The notes under the pieces were generated by a model that did not search any database, was not told the DNA's origin, and saw only the letters and a list, made by a program, of their open reading frames with translations. A program made the position numbers and the translations under genes. Shown here one piece after another: positions 17,703-26,293 of a DNA stretch of 35,620 nt (position 1 is its first letter; each line of letters starts with the position of its first letter). The DNA comes from Tetragenococcus muriaticus DSM 15685 (GTDB lineage Bacteria > Bacillota > Bacilli > Lactobacillales > Enterococcaceae). The DNA lies in contig NZ_AUIQ01000014.1 in NCBI RefSeq assembly GCF_000423785.1, positions 1-35,620 of the forward strand. Direction: 5' to 3'.

Positions 17703-18593
17703 ATGAAAATACAGGATCTCATTTATTTTAAACACCTAGTCGATAGTGCTAGTTTTACAAAAACTGCCGAAACATTTTTTGTATCCCAACCATCCATCTC
17801 GCTTACTTTAAAAAGGTTAGAAGAAGAATTTAATGTACAGTTAATTACACGAGATAGAACATCTAGAAACTTTCAACTAAGACCTGAAGGGGAAATTTTA
17901 TATAAAAATGCCGGTAAAATTATCGACCTACTAACTGCTACAAAACAAGAAATGGACAATCTTGAAACCCAAACCGTTCAATTGGGGTTCTTACCTACAA
18001 TCGGCGGTTTCTATCTTCCTAAAATGTTACCAACAATGAGTAAATTCAACTCTAATTTACACTTAGTGGAAGAAGAAAGTTCTGAAGTGATGATGAATTT
18101 ATTATATGAAAATAAATTATCTATAGCCATTAGCGGGACGGAAACGCCAAGGTTTAAAGAGCCTTGGATAGAGCAATATCCGATTGATAAGCGCCCTCTT
18201 CAAGTTTGTATAGCGCCAAATCACCCCTTAGCCAAAGAACCCTTTATCACTTCAAAAATGTTAACAAACTACTCTTTCATTTGTTTAGATAAAGGTTATA
18301 CACATCATGCAATATTTGAGAATTGGGCTAAAACAAACCAAATTAACCCTAATCAAGTTACTTATACTAAAGAGATTCAAACAGCTGGTTCGTTCATTGC
18401 TTCCGGGCTTTCAGTGGGGATCATGATCGATTTACTTGTCAAAAACCGTACAGATATTGTTACGCGTCCTTTAAAAAATGCTCCGCAATTTTATATCAAT
18501 TTGATTGTAAATAAAAATGCTGCAGTAAATCCATTACAACAAAAATTTAATCAAACACTAATTCAAAATACTTCTGAACTTCAAACTTCGTGA
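17703..18593 (+). CDS. LysR-type transcriptional regulator (CidR/MleR-like)
   Basis: A 296-residue regulator with an N-terminal winged helix-turn-helix (about 3-62; SFTKTAETFFVSQPSISLTLKRLEEEF) and an effector-binding domain (about 88-290; VQLGFLPTIGGFYLPKML, FIASGLSVGIMIDLL). It is divergent from lrgA with about 200 bases between the coding starts, which for this family predicts control of lrgAB-lctO and of its own gene. By analogy with CidR the inducer may be a small carboxylate such as pyruvate, acetate or lactate; this is inference. The product ends LQTS, with a terminator-like repeat downstream. Confidence 0.9.
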   Translation: MKIQDLIYFKHLVDSASFTKTAETFFVSQPSISLTLKRLEEEFNVQLITRDRTSRNFQLRPEGEILYKNAGKIIDLLTATKQEMDNLETQTVQLGFLPTIGGFYLPKMLPTMSKFNSNLHLVEEESSEVMMNLLYENKLSIAISGTETPRFKEPWIEQYPIDKRPLQVCIAPNHPLAKEPFITSKMLTNYSFICLDKGYTHHAIFENWAKTNQINPNQVTYTKEIQTAGSFIASGLSVGIMIDLLVKNRTDIVTRPLKNAPQFYINLIVNKNAAVNPLQQKFNQTLIQNTSELQTS

Positions 18594-18625
18594 AAAATTT
18601 GAAATAAATAAAAACAACATAAAAA

Positions 18626-18721
18626 TATCCGAACTATATAATAAGTTTCATTAATGGTAAGCAACTGCCTCAATCAATATCTTACTTGAATGGCAGAACT
18701 GATCCTTCTATGGTACGGATA
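18626..18721. repeat. terminator-like intergenic repeat, copy 3
   Basis: TATCCGAACTATA (18626-18638) pairs with TATGGTACGGATA (18709-18721) with one mismatch and one wobble, followed by a T-rich tail. Inside, CTGCC (18665-18669) pairs with GGCAG (18692-18696), extended by TCAA/TTGA, while GTAAG (18657-18661) can pair with CTTAC (18681-18685) in its loop, an H-type pseudoknot arrangement. It lies between convergent lysR and the phosphoribosyltransferase gene. Outer arms match copy 1; the inside differs. Confidence 0.65.
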
Positions 18722-18779
18722 TTTTATTATAAGAAATACTATGACTCATCGTTTTCTAACTGATCGAACTTTTTCTTGT

Positions 18780-18795
18780 AGTTTCACATGAAACT
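18780..18795. promoter_or_regulatory. degenerate parS candidate
   Basis: AGTTTCACATGAAACT matches parS at 13 of 16 positions, with one change in the 14-bp core (central G to A). It lies between lysR and the phosphoribosyltransferase gene. ParB binding to such a variant is possible but unproven. Confidence 0.4.
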
Positions 18796-18828
18796 GATAT
18801 CTTTCTTTTAGCTTTCAGAGAATTTGCC

Positions 18829-19455
18829 TTATTTACTCTTTAACCACTCTCTTACTTGTTCATCGCTTAATTGTGGAAAGTTTTCATAATAAGCTCCGAT
18901 TCCACCCAAAAAATGGGCTGGGATTTCTAAAGCATAAACACCATCTACTCTTTGTTTCAATTGTTGGTAAGTAGTTTTAGGGATTACCGGAATGGCCACT
19001 TGTACGCTTTTTGCTTCCTGTTGTTTAACTGCTTGTATTGCAGCAAACATCGTTAAACCAGTAGCAATCCCGTCATCCACAATCAAAACGTCTTTTCCTT
19101 TTAGTAATTCACTTTCTAAATCTTCTCTATATAAAGTTCGTTTACGTGTCATCTCTTTTTGAATACGCGGGACCTCTTCTTTTACCCAAGAAGCATGCAG
19201 CTGCTCAACATAGCCCTCACCTAAAATTGGGGCTCCTCCTTCTGCAACAGCTCCAATGGCGTATTCAGAATTTGTAGGGTGACCAATCTTTTTTGCCAAA
19301 ATTACATCAAACGGTACAGCCTGTTTTTTTGCTATAAGCACTCCTAAAGGGATACCTCCCCTTGGTAAAGCCGCTATAATAAGGTTCTTATTGCTTAACG
19401 ACTCCACAGCTGTTGCTAAGCGTTTTCCTGCATCTTCTCGATTTCGAAATAACAT
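18829..19455 (-). CDS. type I phosphoribosyltransferase-fold protein
   Basis: A 208-residue protein with the PRTase fold: IAALPRGGIPLGVLIAKK near the start, and the PRPP-binding loop VLIVDDGIATGLTM (about 122-135) with the two acidic residues before the Gly/Thr loop. The N-terminus (LFRNREDAGKRLATAVE) is that of the standalone predicted phosphoribosyltransferases often annotated only by domain. The substrate base cannot be named: it lacks the features of Hpt, Apt, Upp or PyrE that I would recognise. It is 62 bases downstream of the PgpA-like gene and could be co-transcribed with it. Confidence 0.82.
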   Translation of the reverse strand: MLFRNREDAGKRLATAVESLSNKNLIIAALPRGGIPLGVLIAKKQAVPFDVILAKKIGHPTNSEYAIGAVAEGGAPILGEGYVEQLHASWVKEEVPRIQKEMTRKRTLYREDLESELLKGKDVLIVDDGIATGLTMFAAIQAVKQQEAKSVQVAIPVIPKTTYQQLKQRVDGVYALEIPAHFLGGIGAYYENFPQLSDEQVREWLKSK

Positions 19456-19517
19456 GACAAAACACCCTTTCTTAGGATGAAAAACTCTCTAATAACTTAT
19501 AAAAAGTCTGATAATGA

Positions 19518-20018
19518 TCAGGCGTATTTATGTGCCATTTTGCCTGCGACTGCTGCTACTAACGCACCAATTAAATCATCAATAAAGGTATTGACGCGCC
19601 CATCTTTTTCTGTATCTAACTTACGAATAACCCCGCTTTTTACTCGATCAAGGTAACCAAAGTTCGTGACGCCAATCGTGCCATAAATACTGGCAATGCT
19701 CACTGCAAGAGTTTCATCGACACCAAAAACCCCAGCGTCATTTTCTATAATCTTTTGTAGAGGTTGGCTTAACTGACCTTCAGTTGATAAACGGTCCAAG
19801 TCTAAAGCCACCATCGCATTATTAAGGACTTCTCTTTTATGCAAAACATCAATCGTTGCTGTTTCAAATTCAGTTAGTTTTGCCTCAGGAATAAATTCAT
19901 AAGCCACATTATAAGCCATTTGAGCAATATCTTGATAGCTGATACCGCGCTTATTTAGTTCTTGTGTCACAAACTCATAGGCTTGTGTATCTGGATATTT
20001 AAATGTTTCTTCTCGCAT
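19518..20018 (-). CDS. PgpA-family protein (YutG-like)
   Basis: A 166-residue protein of the phosphatidylglycerophosphatase A family as found in Firmicutes (YutG type). The shared core is FGVDETLAVSIASIYGTIGVTNFGYLDRVKSG and the C-terminal DGRVNTFIDDLIGALVAAVAG, with conserved Asp residues suitable for metal-dependent phosphate chemistry. Unlike the Escherichia coli enzyme it has an added N-terminal soluble helix region (about 1-75) and no strong membrane segments. The likely role is dephosphorylating phosphatidylglycerophosphate in membrane lipid synthesis; activity of the YutG branch is less certain. ATG 20018 has GAGGAGGG 8 bases upstream. Confidence 0.8.
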   Translation of the reverse strand: MREETFKYPDTQAYEFVTQELNKRGISYQDIAQMAYNVAYEFIPEAKLTEFETATIDVLHKREVLNNAMVALDLDRLSTEGQLSQPLQKIIENDAGVFGVDETLAVSIASIYGTIGVTNFGYLDRVKSGVIRKLDTEKDGRVNTFIDDLIGALVAAVAGKMAHKYA

Positions 20019-20140
20019 ATATTACCCTCCTCAATTTTATTATACTAGGACAACAACCGTTTTTTCCAAAGAAAATATTTATACCATTCAGTCATTTTCT
20101 TTTCATTACAAAAATAGCGTTCTTAACGCTTATAAAAAAT

Positions 20141-20178
20141 AAACTTACTGCTTCTGTGTTATACAGAGCAGTAAGTTT
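20141..20178 (-). terminator. mnmG terminator
   Basis: Strong stem AAACTTACTGCT (20141-20152) with AGCAGTAAGTTT (20167-20178), extended inward by CTGT/ACAG, followed on the minus strand by ATTTTTTAT. A second small stem AGCGTT/AACGCT lies at 20116-20130. Confidence 0.8.
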
Positions 20179-20200
20179 AAAGGGTTAAAACAAAAAACAT

Positions 20201-22093
20201 TTAAGACGATTGTTTAGCTACATTCCCTTCTTGAATGTATACCATTAAAATACTTAAATCGGAAGGGTTCACACCACTAATACGGCTCGCTTGAGCAATT
20301 GTTTCGGGATGGATTCTTTGTAATTTTTGCTTGGCTTCTGTTGCTAAACCGTCAATTGCTTCGTAATCAATATTTTCAGGAACACGTTTAGCTTCCATTC
20401 GTTTTAATTTATCGACTTTAGTCATCGCTTTTTGGATATATCCTTCGTATTTAATTTGGATTTCAACTTGTTCAACTTCTTTAGTTGTTAATTCTTCATT
20501 ACTTGGTATAAATTGTAAAAGATCTTGATAATTTACTTCAGGACGTCGCAAAAACTCGTTAGCTAATACACCATCTTTTAAAGGATTCGCTCCCTTTTCT
20601 TCAAGGAAACTTTGAACTTGTGCTGGTTTAATACGTACTGTTTTCAGCCGTTCGATTTCTTGTTCAACCGCATTTTTTTTCTTTGCATAAGCTTGATACT
20701 GTTGTTCGCCTACAAGACCAAGATCATACCCTATTTGTGTTAAACGTAAATCCGCATTATCATGTCGCAAAAGCAAACGATACTCTGCCCGCGAAGTCAA
20801 TAAGCGATAAGGTTCATTCGTTCCTTTTGTCACTAAGTCATCAATCATGACACCAATATAACCATCACTACGTTTCATAATAAAGGGATCTTTTTCTTGT
20901 ATTTTTAAACTAGCATTAATCCCAGCGATCAAGCCTTGTCCAGCTGCTTCTTCATAACCACTTGTCCCATTTGTTTGGCCTGCGGTAAATAAGTTGTCAA
21001 TAACCTTTGTTTCAAGAGTTGGTCTTAATTGATAAGGAAGCACAACGTCATATTCAATGGCATAGCCGGTACGCATCATTTCAGCTTTTTCCAAGCCTTC
21101 AATCGAATGAAGAACATCATTTTGTACACCTTCTGGTAATGAAGTCGAAAGACCTTGGACGTATATTTCTTCCGTATTAGCTCCTTCAGGTTCTAAGAAT
21201 AATTGATGTCGTTTTTTATCTGCAAAACGAACAATTTTATCCTCAATTGATGGGCAGTATCTAGCGCCGACGCCATCAACAATTCCGGTAAACATTGGCG
21301 CACGATCTAAATTATTGCGAATAATTTGATGAGTACCAGGGTTTGTATATGTTAACCAACAAGGAATTTGATCTTTTTTATAAACACTTTCTGGCGTGCT
21401 AAAGCTAAAATGATTCGCTACTTCGTCACCCGGTTGTATTTCTGTTTTATCATAATCGATGGAATTCGCCTTTATACGAGGCGGGGTCCCTGTCTTAAAT
21501 CGATCAATTTCTAATCCTAATTCTTCCAAATGATCAGCTAAGTTAACAGAAGGTTGCGAATTATTAGGACCAGAAGAATACTTCAATTCTCCAATGATGA
21601 TCTCCCCGCGCAAAGCCGTACCTGCTGTAATAATCACGGCTTTGGATTCATACCGTGCGCCGGTAGCTGTCACGACCCCTTTACAGACATTATCTTCCAC
21701 GATTAAACGTTCAACAATTCCTTGACGTAAGGTTAAATTTTCCTCTTTTTCAATTGTATGTTTCATTTCAGCCGAATAGGCATGCTTATCTGCTTGAGCC
21801 CGTAAAGCTCTTACTGCTGGACCTTTACTCGTATTAAGCATCCGCATTTGAATATAGGTTTTATCTATATTTTTTCCCATCTCGCCGCCAAGTGCGTCAA
21901 TCTCTCTTACCACAACGCCTTTAGCTGGCCCTCCTATCGAGGGATTGCATGGCATAAACGCCACCATTTCCATATTAATTGTTAAAAGTAATGTTTGATT
22001 TCCCATGCGACTAGCCGCAAGAGCTGCCTCTGCTCCAGCATGTCCTGCCCCGACTACAATCACATCATAAAAACCAGCTTGATACTCTTGCAT
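20201..22093 (-). CDS. mnmG: tRNA uridine-5-carboxymethylaminomethyl modification enzyme MnmG
   Basis: FAD-dependent subunit of the MnmEG complex that modifies the wobble uridine (U34) of several tRNAs; 630 residues, full length. The N-terminal FAD-binding motif is [21 protein letters not shown] (about 11-31), followed by the catalytic [12 protein letters not shown] segment. [15 protein letters not shown] and [11 protein letters not shown]-type signatures follow, and the C-terminal helical domain (about 550-620) binds MnmE and tRNA. ATG 22093 follows AGGAGG. It starts 12 bases after the mnmE stop, so the two are co-transcribed. Confidence 0.97.
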   Translation of the reverse strand: MQEYQAGFYDVIVVGAGHAGAEAALAASRMGNQTLLLTINMEMVAFMPCNPSIGGPAKGVVVREIDALGGEMGKNIDKTYIQMRMLNTSKGPAVRALRAQADKHAYSAEMKHTIEKEENLTLRQGIVERLIVEDNVCKGVVTATGARYESKAVIITAGTALRGEIIIGELKYSSGPNNSQPSVNLADHLEELGLEIDRFKTGTPPRIKANSIDYDKTEIQPGDEVANHFSFSTPESVYKKDQIPCWLTYTNPGTHQIIRNNLDRAPMFTGIVDGVGARYCPSIEDKIVRFADKKRHQLFLEPEGANTEEIYVQGLSTSLPEGVQNDVLHSIEGLEKAEMMRTGYAIEYDVVLPYQLRPTLETKVIDNLFTAGQTNGTSGYEEAAGQGLIAGINASLKIQEKDPFIMKRSDGYIGVMIDDLVTKGTNEPYRLLTSRAEYRLLLRHDNADLRLTQIGYDLGLVGEQQYQAYAKKKNAVEQEIERLKTVRIKPAQVQSFLEEKGANPLKDGVLANEFLRRPEVNYQDLLQFIPSNEELTTKEVEQVEIQIKYEGYIQKAMTKVDKLKRMEAKRVPENIDYEAIDGLATEAKQKLQRIHPETIAQASRISGVNPSDLSILMVYIQEGNVAKQSS

Positions 22094-22105
22094 TGGTTTT
22101 TCCTC

Positions 22106-23500
22106 CTATTTTCCTAAACAAAATTGACTAAATAATTGAGTGATTAATTCATCTTGTACGCTATCGCCTACAATTTCGCCCAGATCATCCCAACAACGTG
22201 TCATATCGATTTGTACTAAATCTACAGGCATGCCAGCTTCAATACCAGCAATGACTTCATCTAAAGCAGAAGAAGCATTTTCCAATAATGCGATATGCCG
22301 CGTGTTTGAAAGATAAGACGCATCTTTATCTTGTGTTTGTCCTCCAAAAAATAAATTCGAAATGGCCTCTTCTAATTGGTCTAATCCTGTATTATTCGTA
22401 ACAGAGACTTCAAACATTTCATCTTCATAGAGAAATTCATTTAATTTTTCGACATCTAAACGAGGTGTAAGATCTGTTTTATTAAGCAAAACGATCCGTT
22501 TGGCTCCACTTGTCATTTCCAGCAGTTGTTTATCTTCTGTAGTTAAAGGCTCACTTTGATTTAAAACTAAAAGAATTAAATCTGCTTCAGACAAAGCTTT
22601 GCGACTTCTTTCAACGCCTAGCTTTTCCACTGTATCTTCTGTATCACGAATGCCGGCAGTATCGATTAATTGTAAAGGAACACCACGGACATTCACATAT
22701 TCTTCCACGACATCGCGTGTCGTTCCAGCAATTTCAGTGACAATGGCTTTTTCTTCTTTAAGCAATTGATTCAGTAGACTAGATTTACCAACATTAGGAC
22801 GGCCAATAATGGCAGTATTTAACCCTTCTCGCAAAATTTTGCCTTGTTGGGCTGTCGCTAGTAAACTTTGAATTTGTTGTTTCACTTGTTTTGCCTTTTC
22901 CAATAATAATTTACTTGTCATTTCTTCGACATCATCATATTCTGGATAATCAATATTGACTTCCACTTGAGCTAGCGTGTCTAAAACTTCTTGTCTTAAA
23001 GATCGTATCAAACGAGATAAATCTCCGTCTAATTGATTTAAAGCAACGCTCATTGCTTTATCTGTCTTCGCTCGAATTAAATCCATGACTGCTTCAGCTT
23101 GGGATAAATCAATTCTCCCATTTAAGAACGCACGTTTAGTAAATTCCCCAGGTTCTGCTAAGCGTGCGCCACTTCTTAATAATAGCTGTAAGATTTGGTT
23201 AACAACGACCATTCCGCCATGACAATTGATCTCCACAATATCTTCCCGAGTAAACGTCTTAGGAGCTCGCATAACTGAAACCATCGCTTCATCAAACATC
23301 TCATTGGTTTTAGGATCCACAATATGACCGTAATGAATCGTATGACTATCTGCCTGATCTAAGGACTTTTTAGCTTTAAACACGTAGTCAGCTGTCGCGA
23401 TAGCTTCTTCACCACTTAAACGAACAATGCTGATGGCCCCTTCACCTGGTGGGGTGGAAATCGCGGCAATCGTATCAAATTCTTGCAATACCTCTACCAA
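22106..23500 (-). CDS. mnmE: tRNA modification GTPase MnmE
   Basis: GTPase partner of MnmG in wobble-uridine modification; 464 residues. The N-terminal formyl-tetrahydrofolate-binding, dimerising domain (about 1-125; [20 protein letters not shown]) is followed by helices that wrap the G domain. G1 is [12 protein letters not shown] (about 224-235), G2 GTTRD, G3 [11 protein letters not shown]4 NKTD. The C-terminus ends FCLGK, carrying the essential Cys of the C(I/L/M)GK motif. The start is TTG with AGGAGGAG 6-8 bases upstream. The upstream leader contains a terminator-like hairpin. Confidence 0.97.
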   Translation of the reverse strand: MVEVLQEFDTIAAISTPPGEGAISIVRLSGEEAIATADYVFKAKKSLDQADSHTIHYGHIVDPKTNEMFDEAMVSVMRAPKTFTREDIVEINCHGGMVVVNQILQLLLRSGARLAEPGEFTKRAFLNGRIDLSQAEAVMDLIRAKTDKAMSVALNQLDGDLSRLIRSLRQEVLDTLAQVEVNIDYPEYDDVEEMTSKLLLEKAKQVKQQIQSLLATAQQGKILREGLNTAIIGRPNVGKSSLLNQLLKEEKAIVTEIAGTTRDVVEEYVNVRGVPLQLIDTAGIRDTEDTVEKLGVERSRKALSEADLILLVLNQSEPLTTEDKQLLEMTSGAKRIVLLNKTDLTPRLDVEKLNEFLYEDEMFEVSVTNNTGLDQLEEAISNLFFGGQTQDKDASYLSNTRHIALLENASSALDEVIAGIEAGMPVDLVQIDMTRCWDDLGEIVGDSVQDELITQLFSQFCLGK

Positions 23501-23539
23501 GTTTACTCCTCCTTACAAATCAGTTATTTTTTATCACAC

Positions 23540-23606
23540 AAAAAAAAGTGCCTACTCCCCCCACTTCTTTACTCTTTACGTGGACAGACTTCGCACTTTG
23601 ACTGCT
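23540..23606 (-). promoter_or_regulatory. terminator-like hairpin in the mnmE leader (candidate attenuator)
   Basis: On the minus strand AAAGTGC (about 23600) pairs with GCACTTT, ending in a run of eight T (around 23548-23541). An inner CCAC/GTGG stem helps close the long loop. It lies between the predicted mnmE promoter and its ribosome-binding site and is distinct from the jag terminator at 23727-23762. Upstream, AGAC and GTCT segments could form a competing stem. No known riboswitch class is recognised. Confidence 0.5.
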
Positions 23607-23627
23607 TGTCTATAAAATTGTGGACTC

Positions 23628-23656
23628 AGATTAGCATATTTTATTTGGATTAGCAA
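23628..23656 (-). promoter_or_regulatory. mnmE-mnmG promoter
   Basis: Minus strand: TTGCTA (23656-23651), 17-base spacer, TAATCT (23633-23628) preceded by TGC. This predicts a leader of about 120 bases. Confidence 0.6.
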
Positions 23657-23726
23657 GTATTTTAACTTTTTATAAACTGTCGTCCAATTTACTCAAATAA
23701 TTATCAAGATACAGAAGTTAAAATGT

Positions 23727-23762
23727 AAAAAAAGAACCTGTCGAAAATACAGGTTCTTTTTT
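23727..23762. terminator. jag terminator (bidirectional)
   Basis: Perfect 11-bp stem AAAGAACCTGT/ACAGGTTCTTT (23731-23759) with A and T runs on both sides. It ends the rnpA-yidC-jag transcript about 125 bases past the jag stop. I see nothing else in 23763-23885. Confidence 0.85.
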
Positions 23763-23885
23763 ATCAAAGTGATAACTCTGATAAGAATGATCTATTCAAA
23801 CTATACTTAAAAAAACAAATGAAGTCAAACAAACATCCAAGGAAAACAAAATGTGTTACTTAAAATAAGCTCTAAAAAATGAGGC

Positions 23886-24692
23886 TTAATAACTTTTTTT
23901 CACAGGTTCAACAACTAAGTAACGATAAGGCTCATCGCCTTCAGAATGCGTTGTAATGTCCTTATTTTTACTTAAAACTGAATGAATTTGCTTTCTTTCA
24001 AAAGCTGGCATCGGTTCTAAAAAAGCAGCTCTTTTCGTATGTTTTACTTTTTCTGCTGTTTGTTCTGCTAATTTTTGTAAAACTTCTTGACGTTTTTGAC
24101 GATAATCGCCTACATTGACCTCAATAGAAAGTTTATTTTTAGCAATACGGTGGACATAAACTTGTGCTAAGTATTGCAAAGCATTCAAGGTCTTTCCGTG
24201 ATGACCAATTAGTATTCCTTTTTTGTCAGTGTCTAAATCAAAAATAATTCGATCATTATCGCGGGTAGTTGTTACCATTGCTGGTGCGTTTAAAGCTTTA
24301 GTAATATCTGTCAAATAAATATCTAATTGTCTTAATGCTTCTTGATCTTCAAGACCTTGTGCTTCCTTTGCTTGAGTTTGAGGTTTTGTAGAAGAATCTA
24401 CTTCATTTGTTTCTTCAATAAACTCCTCTGTTTCAACGGTCTTATATTCCTCGCTCGTTTCATCACTCTCTTTTACGAAAATGTCGCTTTCGGTCACATT
24501 TCCTGTTTGGCTTTCAGAGACTTTATCTTCCATAAGTTCTAAAGAAACACGTGCATTTTTTTTACCTACACCTAAAAAACCTTTCTTTCCTTCTTCAAGA
24601 ATAGTAGTTTTTACGTCATCTTGTGTGACTCCTAGTGCTCTAAGCCCATTTTGTATCGCTTCTTCAGTATTTTGTCCATCATAAATTGGCAT
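23886..24692 (-). CDS. jag: KhpB/Jag RNA-binding protein
   Basis: A 268-residue RNA-binding protein, partner of KhpA and linked to cell-envelope and division control in streptococci. Domain order: Jag_N (about 1-50; PIYDGQNTEEAIQNGL, GFLGVGKKNARV), an acidic low-complexity linker rich in Glu, Thr and Ser (about 55-125), a KH domain with the GxxG-type loop ILIGHHGKTLNALQYL (about 155-175), and R3H (about 205-265; FERKQIHSVLSKNKDITTHSEG). ATG 24692 follows AAAGGAGC. It is 20 bases downstream of yidC, the conserved pairing in Firmicutes. Confidence 0.95.
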   Translation of the reverse strand: MPIYDGQNTEEAIQNGLRALGVTQDDVKTTILEEGKKGFLGVGKKNARVSLELMEDKVSESQTGNVTESDIFVKESDETSEEYKTVETEEFIEETNEVDSSTKPQTQAKEAQGLEDQEALRQLDIYLTDITKALNAPAMVTTTRDNDRIIFDLDTDKKGILIGHHGKTLNALQYLAQVYVHRIAKNKLSIEVNVGDYRQKRQEVLQKLAEQTAEKVKHTKRAAFLEPMPAFERKQIHSVLSKNKDITTHSEGDEPYRYLVVEPVKKSY

Positions 24693-24712
24693 AAATAAAG
24701 CTCCTTTCAGGG

Positions 24713-25555
24713 TTATTTACGTTTTTTATGTCTTTGCTTTTTGTTTGGATGTTTAGCCTTTTCCAGCTCAAGTTCTCGTTGTCTAGCTTGTTGTTCTGCT
24801 TCTTCACGTTCACGGCGAATCTTAAATGGATTATTAATCAATAATGTTTGCCCAACTTGGAAGGCATTTGAAACAACCCAATACAAAGAAAGAGCGCCAG
24901 GCAAATTACTACCCATGACTAAAATCATTATCGGCATAACGTAATTCATAATTTTAATACTAGAATTTGAATTGGCTTGACTCATGCTAGAAAGATAGGT
25001 ACTTAAGAACGTAAAAATTGCAGCTAAAACAGGAAATATATATAATGGATCAGGTTCTCCTAATACATCAATCCATAAAAAACTACCCGTCCTTAAAGCA
25101 GGAACACGAGAAATTGCTTGATACACTGCCATCAATATAGGCATTTGGACCAAAAGGGGTAAACAGCCGGCATAAGGGTTGACGCCATGCTCTTGATACA
25201 GTTTCTGTTGTTCTTCTCGAAATTTTTGTTGCGTTTCAGTATCTTTTGAAGGATATTTTTCTTGCAATGCAGTAATTTTAGGCTGCAATTCTTGCGTTTT
25301 ACGCATACTTTTTGTTTGGAAGTTCATTAAAGGAAACAAAATAACGCGGATAATTAACGTAAATAAGATAATTCCTACGCCACGATTTCCTCCAAGTGAA
25401 AGCCATCTGATCACTTGCGCAAAAGAATAAACCACATAACGATCCCAAAAGCCGGTGCTTTCAGAAGTTACTTCACTAGTTGTAGCACAGGCAGACAATA
25501 ATATGACTAATGAAACTAGTCCTAACATTAGTAACAGACGTTTACTTTTTTTCAC
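24713..25555 (-). CDS. yidC: membrane protein insertase YidC (SpoIIIJ type)
   Basis: Inserts membrane proteins with or without SecYEG; 280 residues. The N-terminus is a lipoprotein signal with lipobox LLSAC and Cys23 as the predicted lipidation site, as in other Firmicute YidC proteins. Five membrane segments follow; the hydrophilic groove Arg is in TLIIRVILFPLMNFQTKSM, followed by the cytoplasmic charged hairpin (about 85-120). The tail is strongly basic (KHPNKKQRHKKRK), suited to ribosome contact. It is 18 bases after rnpA. Confidence 0.96.
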   Translation of the reverse strand: MKKSKRLLLMLGLVSLVILLSACATTSEVTSESTGFWDRYVVYSFAQVIRWLSLGGNRGVGIILFTLIIRVILFPLMNFQTKSMRKTQELQPKITALQEKYPSKDTETQQKFREEQQKLYQEHGVNPYAGCLPLLVQMPILMAVYQAISRVPALRTGSFLWIDVLGEPDPLYIFPVLAAIFTFLSTYLSSMSQANSNSSIKIMNYVMPIMILVMGSNLPGALSLYWVVSNAFQVGQTLLINNPFKIRREREEAEQQARQRELELEKAKHPNKKQRHKKRK

Positions 25556-25573
25556 TATACAATTTCCTTTCGT

Positions 25574-25909
25574 TTATTTGATAATCTTCGATAACTTGAA
25601 GACATGTAATAAATTCGAGTACACTTCCTTGGAAGATAAATTTGAAACGGACGGACGGGCAATAACAAGAAAATCAATGGATGGATCAATGCTATCTTTC
25701 ATCTCATAAATGCTTGCACGAATTTTGCGTTTAACTGCATTACGGGCCACAGCATTTCCTATTTTTTTTCCCACAGAAATTCCTACGCGAAAATGAGATT
25801 GCTCCTTAGACAAACGATAAACAACAAATTTTTTATTTGCAAAAGATTTCCCATTTTTAAAAACGTACTGAAACTCTTTTTCTTTTTTCACACGATAAGA
25901 TTTTCTCAT
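25574..25909 (-). CDS. rnpA: ribonuclease P protein component
   Basis: Protein subunit of RNase P, which matures tRNA 5' ends; 111 residues. Conserved features are the N-terminal [20 protein letters not shown], the central Phe strand and the RNR motif [16 protein letters not shown] (about 51-66), which binds the catalytic RNA. It lies between rpmH and yidC as usual. An intrinsic terminator separates it from rpmH, so it depends on read-through or a separate promoter. Confidence 0.96.
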   Translation of the reverse strand: MRKSYRVKKEKEFQYVFKNGKSFANKKFVVYRLSKEQSHFRVGISVGKKIGNAVARNAVKRKIRASIYEMKDSIDPSIDFLVIARPSVSNLSSKEVYSNLLHVFKLSKIIK

Positions 25910-26002
25910 GTCCTTTTCATCAATTCCTTCTATATCTAGTTACTCACTTCTAAATCATACCATATCTTACAAAAGGGAATCATCCTTTATAACAAAAAAG
26001 AA

Positions 26003-26031
26003 TAAAAAAAACCACTGAACAACAGTGGTTT
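26003..26031 (-). terminator. terminator between rpmH and rnpA
   Basis: Perfect 9-bp stem AAACCACTG/CAGTGGTTT (26009-26031) followed on the minus strand by eight T. It overlaps the rpmH stop codon and would make rpmH far more abundant than rnpA. Confidence 0.8.
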
Positions 26032-26164
26032 AAGCTGAAAGCTTCTTCCTACCTTTACGACGACGATTAGCAAGTACATGACGTCCATTTTTTGTACTCA
26101 TACGTTTACGAAAACCGTGAACCTTTTGATGTTTACGTTTATTAGGTTGATATGTTCTTTTCAT
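26030..26164 (-). CDS. rpmH: 50S ribosomal protein L34
   Basis: A 44-residue basic ribosomal protein. The minus strand encodes [20 protein letters not shown], then [24 protein letters not shown], the invariant bL34 sequence. ATG 26164 follows GGAGGTGGAG. It has a strong promoter just upstream at the left edge of oriC and its own terminator overlapping the stop. Confidence 0.98.
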   Translation of the reverse strand: MKRTYQPNKRKHQKVHGFRKRMSTKNGRHVLANRRRKGRKKLSA

Positions 26165-26217
26165 TAACTCCACCTCCAACAAGATTTCTAATTTAAGTCT
26201 ACACGACATACTTTGAC

Positions 26218-26247
26218 AGTATACCGATTATCCCCCTATTTTGTCAA
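26218..26247 (-). promoter_or_regulatory. rpmH promoter
   Basis: Minus strand: consensus TTGACA (26247-26242), 18-base spacer, TATACT (26223-26218). It fires away from the DnaA-box cluster. Confidence 0.8.
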
Positions 26248-26293
26248 TAAAAAATACAGGCTTTCTAAGGCCTTCTTTAGATATTTCTAGTAA

